Assembly: GCA_016196065.1 (NCBI GenBank)
Contig: JACPYL010000012.1
Coordinates: forward strand, 248,001-312,000
DNA length: 64,000 bases
Source of the DNA: Acidobacteriota bacterium
GTDB taxonomy: Bacteria > Acidobacteriota > Terriglobia > Terriglobales > Acidobacteriaceae
Direction of reading: 5' to 3'
Translations under genes and position numbers: made by a program
Notes under the pieces: model-generated
Told to the model about the DNA's origin: nothing
What the model saw: only the letters and a program-made list of their open reading frames with translations
Database searches by the model: none
Part shown: piece after piece, positions 58,105-64,000 of the stretch
Numbering within the stretch: the stretch's first letter is position 1
Layout of the letters: each line of letters starts with the position of its first letter

Positions 58105-59607
58105 ATGTTCAAGAAGATCCTGATTGCCAACCGGGGAGAGATTGCGGTGCGGGTGATCCGTGCGTGCCGCGAAATGGGTATTCCCACGGTGGCTGTCTTT
58201 TCCGACGTGGATCGCGCCGCCCTGCACGTTCGCAAAGCGGACGAGGCCTACCACATTGGCCCAGCGCCGGCGGTGGAGTCCTATCTTCGGATCGACAAGA
58301 TTCTCGATGTGGCCAGGCGTTCGGGCGCAGAAGCAATTCATCCCGGATACGGTTTCCTTTCGGAGAATGCAAAGTTTGCGCAAGCCTGCGCAGACGCGGG
58401 CGTGAAGTTCATCGGCCCCACACCGGCGTCCATGGAAATGATGGGATCGAAGACGCGCGCCCGCCAGGAAATGGAAAAAGCGGGAGTGCCGCTTGTGCCC
58501 GGCACATCCCGCGGACTGCAATCTCCAGGAGAAGGCGAAGAAGTCGCAGAGCGAATCGGTTATCCAGTGATGTTGAAAGCGGCGTCGGGCGGCGGCGGTA
58601 AGGGCATGCGGCTGGTGCATTCGCGCGCAGAGTTACGCTCTGCGCTGGAAGCCGCGCAAAGCGAAGCGCAGCGCTCATTTGGCGACAGCGAAGTCTACAT
58701 TGAGAAAGCGATCGTGAATCCTCGGCACATCGAGATGCAGGTGCTGGCGGATGAACATGGAAACACAGTCTGGCTGGGCGAGCGCGAATGTTCGATTCAG
58801 CGCCGCCATCAGAAAGTGCTGGAGGAAGCGCCGTCGCCGATCGTCGATGTCGGTATGCGCCGCCGTATGGGCGAAGTGGCTGTTCGCGTCGCAACAGCTG
58901 CAGGGTACACCAATGCCGGAACCGTCGAATTCCTGGTAGATCAACAAAAGAATTTCTATTTCCTCGAAATGAACACCCGGTTGCAGGTGGAACATCCCGT
59001 GACCGAACTGATCACCGGCCTCGACCTTGTGCATTTACAGATTCGCATCGCACACGGCGAGAAGCTCCCCTTCACGCAGAACGATATCCAGATTCGTGGA
59101 CACGCGATCGAATGCCGCATCTATGCGGAGGATCCAGACAACAATTATTTTCCGAGTCCGGGCAAGATTACTTTGCTGGTTGCCCCGTCCGGTCCGGGAA
59201 TCCGCCGGGATAGCGGCATGTACGAAGGGTGGACGGTCCCGCTCGATTACGATCCTCTACTCGCGAAATTGATCGGCTATGGTACGGACCGGCAGCAGGC
59301 GATCATGCGGTTGCGGCGCGCGCTGCATGAATATTTTGTGGCTGGCATCAAGACGAATATTTCTTTGTTCCAGCGAATCTTGCGCGATGAAGATTTTCAG
59401 GCGGGCAAACTTGATACCGGGTATCTGGATCGACTGCTAGCGAAGAAATCTGTGGCCGCGGAGTCCGCGCCGGAGCCGGAAATTGCGGCGATCGCGGCAG
59501 GGCTGTTTGAAATCATCGCTCCGAAGGCGGGAGACCGGCAAAATGGGGGCGTGGTTGCGACAGCTTCCAAATGGAAAGAAACGGGGCGCGTGGAAGGGCG
59601 GCGGTGA
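58105..59607 (+). CDS. accC: Biotin carboxylase
   Basis: A 500-residue ATP-grasp enzyme that carboxylates biotin with bicarbonate. It begins M-F-K-K-I-L-I-A-N-R-G-E-I-A, which decides the ATG at 58105. Landmarks: Y-G-F-L-S-E-N, K-A-A-S-G-G-G-G-K-G-M (ATP lid), E-C-S-I-Q-R-R-H-Q-K-V, F-L-E-M-N-T-R-L-Q-V-E-H and G-H-A-I-E-C-R-I. It is about 50 residues longer than AccC of acetyl-CoA carboxylase, with an A/E-rich tail. With the next gene it forms the biotin half of an acyl-CoA or pyruvate carboxylase; no carboxyltransferase gene is in the window. Confidence 0.93.
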   Translation: MFKKILIANRGEIAVRVIRACREMGIPTVAVFSDVDRAALHVRKADEAYHIGPAPAVESYLRIDKILDVARRSGAEAIHPGYGFLSENAKFAQACADAGVKFIGPTPASMEMMGSKTRARQEMEKAGVPLVPGTSRGLQSPGEGEEVAERIGYPVMLKAASGGGGKGMRLVHSRAELRSALEAAQSEAQRSFGDSEVYIEKAIVNPRHIEMQVLADEHGNTVWLGERECSIQRRHQKVLEEAPSPIVDVGMRRRMGEVAVRVATAAGYTNAGTVEFLVDQQKNFYFLEMNTRLQVEHPVTELITGLDLVHLQIRIAHGEKLPFTQNDIQIRGHAIECRIYAEDPDNNYFPSPGKITLLVAPSGPGIRRDSGMYEGWTVPLDYDPLLAKLIGYGTDRQQAIMRLRRALHEYFVAGIKTNISLFQRILRDEDFQAGKLDTGYLDRLLAKKSVAAESAPEPEIAAIAAGLFEIIAPKAGDRQNGGVVATASKWKETGRVEGRR

Positions 59608-59676
59608 ACAGTTTCAAAAAAGATGCGAGCGTTTGGCATGCGCCCTTCAAAATGTAAGGGCGTCTGAAATTCACGT

Positions 59677-60174
59677 ATGGTTTACGAAGTCACCATAGAC
59701 GGCAAACCGCATCGGCTCGAACTTGAACGGGCCGAGAGTGTGTGGAAATGCCGTCTTGATGGGCGGGAGATGGTGGTGGACGCGGTGTTGGCGCGACCAG
59801 ACGTGCTCTCGCTCCTGATTGAAGGCCATTCGTACGAGATTAAGCGTGAGCAGACCGCAAACGATCTCCATCTGTGGGTCGGGAGCTCGCGCTTTGCAGT
59901 CGAGTTGCGCGATCCGCGCTCCCTGCGCTCGCGGCGGGACGGAACAGGGGATGCCGCCGGTCCGAAAAAGCTGGTCTGTCCGATGCCGGGGAAGATTGTG
60001 CGCGTGCTGGTGACGGAGCAGTCGGAAGTCGAAGCTGGCCAGGGAATCGTGGTGGTCGAAGCCATGAAGATGCAGAACGAGATCAAGTCGCCGAAGAAGG
60101 GTGTGGTGCAGAAGATTCTGGCCGTACCGGGCGCAAGCGTGAATGCAGGGGACGTGCTGGCGATTGTGGAATGA
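59677..60174 (+). CDS. Biotin carboxyl carrier protein
   Basis: A 165-residue protein. Residues 1-85 form an extra N-terminal part (D-G-K-P-H-R-L-E-L-E-R, L-L-I-E-G-H-S-Y-E-I) like the region that precedes the biotin domain in propionyl/methylcrotonyl-type alpha chains. The biotinyl domain (about 98-165) has P-M-P-G-K-I and E-A-M-K-M with biotinylated K131. It is therefore more like the tail of a split acyl-CoA carboxylase alpha subunit than AccB. Seventy bases downstream of accC, probably co-transcribed. Confidence 0.88.
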   Translation: MVYEVTIDGKPHRLELERAESVWKCRLDGREMVVDAVLARPDVLSLLIEGHSYEIKREQTANDLHLWVGSSRFAVELRDPRSLRSRRDGTGDAAGPKKLVCPMPGKIVRVLVTEQSEVEAGQGIVVVEAMKMQNEIKSPKKGVVQKILAVPGASVNAGDVLAIVE

Positions 60175-60372
60175 CGCTCGCACCGGCCTTGGGGCTGCTC
60201 AAGACCTTGCGTTTCAGCTACCTGCCGCGAATTCGAGTGGAACCACCAGAGCAATCTGCACCCGGCGGTTGGCCGTACGGCCCTTCTAGAGAGTTCTCCA
60301 GATACAGCACCTCCGTGATCTAAACCTCTTCATTCGTTACGGATACGATGATTCAGTTGGGGGAGGTGTGTC

Positions 60373-61035
60373 TTGAAATGGCAGCGCATCATTAGTCTGG
60401 TAACACTGGCAATTTCGTTGTTCACGCTGGTCTTAGTTGTGCGGAAACCGGCGCCGGTTGCCGTACCTGTTTCCCCGGCAGCGACCGCAGCCAATGCGCA
60501 ATCGTTTCAGGAAAAGGTGGACCGCCTTGAGCAGGCCGGGTCGACGGGCGTGGGTGGCGGCGAGGTTCGTCTGACTTCCGGCGAATTGTCGGCCGCGCTC
60601 GCGCAAGCCACCGGAATGATGCCGACGGCGGCGGCAACGCCTGCATCCACGGCTTCTTCCACGAGTTCTTCTTCCAGTTCTCCGGCTGCGAGTCCTTCGA
60701 ACACTTCTGCTAGTCCGACCGAGTTTCCGGGTGCGGTACCGAACATCAAGGATTACCAGGTGTCGATGGATGGCGACGTCGTGCGCGGACAGTTCCTCAC
60801 CAACATCGCTGGTAAAGATGTGTACCTGACGCTCGCTGGACACCTCGGGTCCAAGGACGGCTACGCGACGTTCGATGCGACGGAAGTAAAAGTGGGCGAC
60901 CTGAGCGTTCCCGTGTCACTGGTGAATGATGCGCTGCAGAAGAAATTGGCGGAGCAACGCGATCAGTTGAAGTTGCCGAATAACGTCAAGGATCTGAAAG
61001 TCGAGAACGGTGAGTTGGTGTTTGTAGAGAAATAG
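60373..61035 (+). CDS. Membrane-anchored protein with Ser/Thr-rich linker
   Basis: A 220-residue protein using a TTG start preceded by GGGGGAGGT. One membrane helix (about 7-24) anchors it with the bulk outside the cytosol. A coiled segment (38-75, F-Q-E-K-V-D-R-L-E-Q-A) leads to a Ser/Thr/Ala-rich linker (86-120), and then a compact domain (125-220) with Y-Q-V-S-M-D-G-D-V-V-R-G-Q-F-L and L-P-N-N-V-K-D-L-K-V-E-N-G-E-L-V. I recognise no family. The next gene is also a small single-helix protein. Confidence 0.6.
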   Translation: MKWQRIISLVTLAISLFTLVLVVRKPAPVAVPVSPAATAANAQSFQEKVDRLEQAGSTGVGGGEVRLTSGELSAALAQATGMMPTAAATPASTASSTSSSSSSPAASPSNTSASPTEFPGAVPNIKDYQVSMDGDVVRGQFLTNIAGKDVYLTLAGHLGSKDGYATFDATEVKVGDLSVPVSLVNDALQKKLAEQRDQLKLPNNVKDLKVENGELVFVEK

Positions 61036-61106
61036 GATGGCTCGACACTGCATCCATTCTTTCGTTGATGCAGGTTGCAACGAAATTGGGACACACGGAG
61101 GGAACG

Positions 61107-61487
61107 ATGGGTCGTGCATTCGGATTTCTGGGGACGCTGATCGTGGCGGCGGTCGGGATGTATATCTATTCGATCCAGTTGAAGGGCACGGCCACGCCCG
61201 GCGGCGGCGACAGCACTGCGGAAACGGCCAACCTCGTGGGCGTCAAGAATGATCTGATCAGCATTGCGAACGCGGAGCGCGGCTACTTTGCGACGCAACA
61301 GAAATATGCGTCGCTGGACGAGTTGGTCGTGGGCAACTACATCACGATCGAGAGACAACGGCCTCCCTATACGTATGATGTTCAGACCACCTCCGGAGGA
61401 TTTCATGTAACTGCAACGCGCGACCGCGCGGGCGCTCCGGCGCAGCTTTGGATCGACGAGAGCATGCAGATCAAGGCGTCGGATTGA
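61107..61487 (+). CDS. Small membrane-anchored pilin-like protein
   Basis: A 126-residue protein: M-G-R-A-F-G-F-L-G-T-L-I-V-A-A-V-G-M-Y-I-Y is a membrane helix very near the N-terminus, followed by a G-rich link and a domain with A-N-A-E-R-G-Y-F-A-T-Q-Q-K-Y-A-S-L-D-E-L and P-P-Y-T-Y-D-V-Q-T-T-S-G-G-F-H-V-T-A. The latter pattern is that of type IV (pseudo)pilin globular domains. The G/E-x-x-x-x-E prepilin site is missing, so it may be an uncleaved relative. GGAGGGAACG precedes the ATG. Confidence 0.6.
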   Translation: MGRAFGFLGTLIVAAVGMYIYSIQLKGTATPGGGDSTAETANLVGVKNDLISIANAERGYFATQQKYASLDELVVGNYITIERQRPPYTYDVQTTSGGFHVTATRDRAGAPAQLWIDESMQIKASD

Positions 61488-61663
61488 GCGGTCCTGACTA
61501 TCTGTGTTGAGAGTTGTGTACAGGACGATCACGACTGCACGCAGAAACGCCGCCTCTTGTAAAGCAGAAGTTGCGGCGATTCCCACACTACGGTTTCACT
61601 CTTCGTGATTTTCTAATCTCTATCTAATCCCATTCTTATCCGGGCAGGCTTCAATCAGTCCAT

Positions 61664-62824
61664 ATGACCAGCCAGCCGTTTTTGCCCCATCATGCCGAAC
61701 ACGTACTTGTGGCGAGTCCCAGCAGCGTCGTGCGCCAACGAGTTCTCGAAAGTCTGCGTTCTCCCGTGCGATGCGTCGAACAGGCGAGCGGTGGAGCAGA
61801 AGCGTTAGGTTACCTGGAGAGCGGCGCCTGGCAAGTTCTCTTTCTCGACCGATCATTGCCCGACTTGAATGCGGAAGAATTGAGCCACACCATCCGGCAA
61901 AGATTTCCCATGGTGGAGATTGTCTTGCTCGACTCGGAAGCCGATTCCGATGTTGCTGCCCTGCCAGAAGAACGCGTAACGCTCCCGCCACGTAAACCTC
62001 CCAATGTAGAAAAGCTGATGCCAGCGCGGGCGGTAGTGGTGAACGCAATCCTGCAGGCGCCGTTGCCGGGAATGATTGGCGGTTCGCGAAAAATGCAGCC
62101 CGTGTATCGAGGATCCCGGCTGATGGCGCGGCGGGATACGACTGTTCTAATCACAGGTCCAACGGGATCGGGAAAAGAGTTGGTGGCGCGCGCTATTCAC
62201 GATTTAAGTGCGCGGTCCGCGCGCGCGTTTGTGGTGATCAACTGCGCTGCTATCCCTGAGGCTCTTCTCGAATCCGAACTCTTCGGGCATACGCGAGGCG
62301 CATTTACAGGGGCGATGCAATCGTATAGCGGCAGAATTCAGATGGCACAGGGAGGCACGCTCTTCCTGGATGAGATCGGCGACATGCCTCTGAGCTTGCA
62401 ACCGAAGTTGCTGCGATTTCTGGAGCAGAAAGAAGTCCAAAGGTTGGGGAGTTGCGAAGTTCTGCGGGTGGACGCTCGCGTGATCGCCGCAACCAATGCT
62501 CGGTTGTTGTCGCTGGTGCAGCAGGGAAAGTTTCGCGAAGATCTGTATTACCGTTTGTGCGCTTTTCCGATCGAGATCCCGCCCTTGCGGGAGCGTCCGG
62601 ATGACATTCTGGAACTTGCCCAGCATTTTCTGGACAAGTTTTCGTTGCGACCGCCAGCGCCGGAATTGTCGCCGGAAGGCGCGCAGTTATTGCGCTCGCA
62701 TCCCTGGGCAGGCAATGTGAGGGAATTGCAGAACGTGATTGAGCGCTCGCTTATCCTCGCCGAAGACGAAATGATGATTCGTCCGGAACACATGCTGATG
62801 CCCGAAGATCGTGCACATGGTTAG
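61664..62824 (+). CDS. Sigma-54 interacting transcriptional activator (no HTH)
   Basis: A 386-residue protein. The N-terminal receiver-like domain (10-115) has D62 in L-F-L-D-R-S-L-P-D but lacks the usual acidic pair after strand 1 (V-A-S-P-S-S), so phosphorylation is doubtful. The AAA+ sigma-54 activator domain (138-375) is complete: G-P-T-G-S-G-K-E (Walker A, about 165), G-A-F-T-G-A loop (212-217), G-G-T-L-F-L-D-E-I-G-D (Walker B) and V-I-A-A-T-N. It ends at M-L-M-P-E-D-R-A-H-G with no Fis-type helix-turn-helix. It resembles the FlrC/FleR group by its kinase neighbour. Confidence 0.88.
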   Translation: MTSQPFLPHHAEHVLVASPSSVVRQRVLESLRSPVRCVEQASGGAEALGYLESGAWQVLFLDRSLPDLNAEELSHTIRQRFPMVEIVLLDSEADSDVAALPEERVTLPPRKPPNVEKLMPARAVVVNAILQAPLPGMIGGSRKMQPVYRGSRLMARRDTTVLITGPTGSGKELVARAIHDLSARSARAFVVINCAAIPEALLESELFGHTRGAFTGAMQSYSGRIQMAQGGTLFLDEIGDMPLSLQPKLLRFLEQKEVQRLGSCEVLRVDARVIAATNARLLSLVQQGKFREDLYYRLCAFPIEIPPLRERPDDILELAQHFLDKFSLRPPAPELSPEGAQLLRSHPWAGNVRELQNVIERSLILAEDEMMIRPEHMLMPEDRAHG

Positions 62825-62905
62825 AAACAGGCCATCTACATCGGTAACATTTTCCCAGTGCGGCTGTTCACGATAAGAGTCTTCTAAGGGGATCGGGGAG
62901 ATAGC

Positions 62906-62921
62906 TGGCATCGCTCTTGCA
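62906..62921 (+). promoter_or_regulatory. Sigma-54 promoter of the histidine kinase gene
   Basis: TGGCATCGCTCTTGCA has the -24 GG and -12 GC doublets at the required spacing and matches the TGGCAC-N5-TTGC consensus except at one or two weak positions. The expected transcript start is near 62932, right at the start codons of the kinase gene. It lies downstream of a sigma-54 activator gene. Confidence 0.75.
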
Positions 62922-62930
62922 AGAGCAGTT

Positions 62931-64000
62931 GTGATGTCATTCTCTTTTCCGATACCACAAACTCCGACGAGTGACGCCGACCATCCACTGGCACGGGCGT
63001 TCGCATCTTTCACAGAGGCGGCGGTTTCTCTCGAACGGTCCTACGCTCAGTTGCAAACCCAAGTGGTTCATCTGCGCGAAGACCTGAACGTCACCAATCG
63101 CGAACTGGCGCAAAGCCTGGAGGAAAATCGGCGAATCCGCGAGCGACAGCGGCGGATTCTGGAAGGGCTGCCGTGCGGGGTGCTGGTACTAGAAGGGGAC
63201 ACTGTTTCCGTTCTCAATCCTGAAGCGGAGCGGCTAACGGGTGTCAGAGCATCGGAGGTGAATGTTCTACCGGCTGCGATCCTCGCTGCACTCGAGCGCG
63301 CGCGGGACACTGGCAACGAAGAGGAACTATCGATCGACGGAACTGATGGCGAAAAGCCAACGTGGCTGTCGATTCGGCACGCATGGCTGGAGCGCGACGC
63401 CGAGCGCTCGACCTCGGTGTTCATCCTGCGCGATGTGAGTGCCGCGAAAGAACTGGAATTACAGCGCGGGCGGTTGGGAAGGCAGCAGGCGTTGGTGGAG
63501 ATGTCGGCATTGCTGGCTCATGAGATTCGTAATCCGCTGGGCAGCCTGGAATTGTTCGCCGGCCTTCTGGCCGAAGCGCGTCTCGAGAAAGAGAGTCAGC
63601 AGTGGGTCGAACATGTCCAAGCTGGACTACGCACGCTTTCCGCGACCGTGAACAACGTGCTGCATCTCTACAACACTCCTCAGCCGGAAGCCGCGGAAAT
63701 GGATCTCGGGCAATTGCTCGACTAGGCGCACGACTTCCTGCGTCCGCTGGCCAAGCAGGCAAAAGTTGAATTGCATCTCACCAATGGCTTGCGCGGCGTC
63801 ACCGTGCGCGCCGACCGGCATCGTCTCGAACAGGTGCTTCTTAATCTCGCCTTGAATGCGTTTCGCTTTATGCCCGGTGGAGGATGGCTCGGTTTTCGGG
63901 GTGCTGATCTGGGTGCGAAGGGAGCCGAGATTGAGGTTCGAGATACGGGGCCCGGCATACCTGAAAGCGATTTGCAGCGGATATTCCAGGCTGGGTTCAG
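62931..64000 (+). pseudogene. PAS-domain sensor histidine kinase interrupted by in-frame amber stop
   Basis: A GTG at 62931 or ATG at 62934 opens 264 residues: a helical lead (20-75), a PAS domain (75-170), and a HisKA domain with H197 in L-A-H-E-I-R-N-P-L-G. TAG at 63723-63725 then stops the frame right after D-L-G-Q-L-L-D. The same frame continues without interruption to the window end as the ATPase domain: L-N-L-A-L-N-A (N box) and D-T-G-P-G-I-P (G1 box). One base change (from TCG, CAG or GAG) would explain it; readthrough or a base error are alternatives. Paired with the sigma-54 activator, FlrBC-like. Confidence 0.85.

Noticed and set aside
60175-60372. Possible riboswitch upstream of the Ser/Thr-linker protein.
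   Set aside because: No match to the conserved cores I know (cyclic di-GMP, cobalamin, SAM, TPP); only a strong ribosome site is evident.
1-64000. CRISPR array, insertion sequence, prophage or integrase genes.
   Set aside because: No evenly spaced identical repeats with unique spacers, no transposase or integrase frames; the repeats present are short hairpin or word elements.
1-64000. tRNA, rRNA or tmRNA genes.
   Set aside because: I looked through the intergenic gaps for cloverleaf landmarks (GGTTCGAATCC-type arm, 3-prime acceptor) and found none convincing; a covariance search could still reveal one.

Overview
The window looks like chromosomal DNA of a Gram-negative Acidobacteriota (Terriglobia, Koribacter-like) bacterium. 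The evidence is the high-GC coding style with frequent GTG/TTG starts, the large set of secreted proteins of acidobacterial type (IPF-E-F family, DUF1684, GloVer-repeat propeller, tandem amidohydrolases), an RND pump, a TonB/ExbBD system and lipoproteins that imply an outer membrane, and many short intergenic repeats. The assignment is inferred from gene style; no rRNA or tRNA gene is visible to confirm it.

Layout. 1-3.1 kb: start of a GAF protein (off the left edge), a zincin-type metallopeptidase and a threonine aldolase on the minus strand. 1.9-6.3 kb: RND adaptor and permease. 6.6-9.8 kb: BON-domain protein, Sua5-type threonylcarbamoyl-AMP synthase, then acpP-fabF on the minus strand. 10-13.5 kb: aquaporin and a translationally coupled amidohydrolase pair, one member of which has lost its metal ligands. 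13.6-16.1 kb: NTF2-like protein, dtd, sialidase-like BNR protein. 16.3-17.2 kb: a small lipoprotein that looks like a stand-alone RNase A-type (CdiA-CT) toxin, coupled by an ATGA overlap to a CdiI-like immunity gene. 17.3-22.3 kb: wHTH-like protein, secreted proteins, LysR regulator, membrane protein. 22.5-24.1 kb: folD-coaE. 24.5-33.9 kb: lipoprotein, VKOR, DUF1684, secreted and holin-like proteins, ybaK, radical SAM protein, zinc-ribbon coiled-coil protein, DUF4188, two orphan genes in a cassette-like setting, and a polyferredoxin. 34-41.2 kb: TauE/SafE exporter, propeller/TIG protein, NTF2-like, PilZ, HAD and RlmI-like genes. 41.4-44.7 kb: hsp20 and clpB. 45.4-48.8 kb: amidohydrolase, FGE-fold protein, secreted protein. 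49-57.8 kb: tgt-yajC-secD-secF followed by tonB-exbB-exbD-exbD-TPR lipoprotein. 58.1-61.5 kb: biotin carboxylase, biotin carrier, two small membrane-anchored proteins. 61.7-64 kb: sigma-54 activator and a sensor histidine kinase with an in-frame amber stop (runs off the right edge).

How the genes work together. The best-defined modules are protein export (tgt-yajC-secDF), energy coupling to the outer membrane (TonB/ExbB/ExbD), protein quality control (hsp20, clpB), fatty-acid elongation (acpP-fabF), a biotin-dependent carboxylase core, and a two-component sigma-54 circuit in which the kinase has its own sigma-54 promoter.

The most unusual layer is the repeat landscape. Many intergenic gaps hold one of at least ten short repeat families. 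Several unrelated families share one design: short words in tandem in one arm, a spacer, then the reverse complement. Two of these repeats sit inside coding sequence: in tgt as an in-frame insert, and in the second amidohydrolase as an N-terminal extension.
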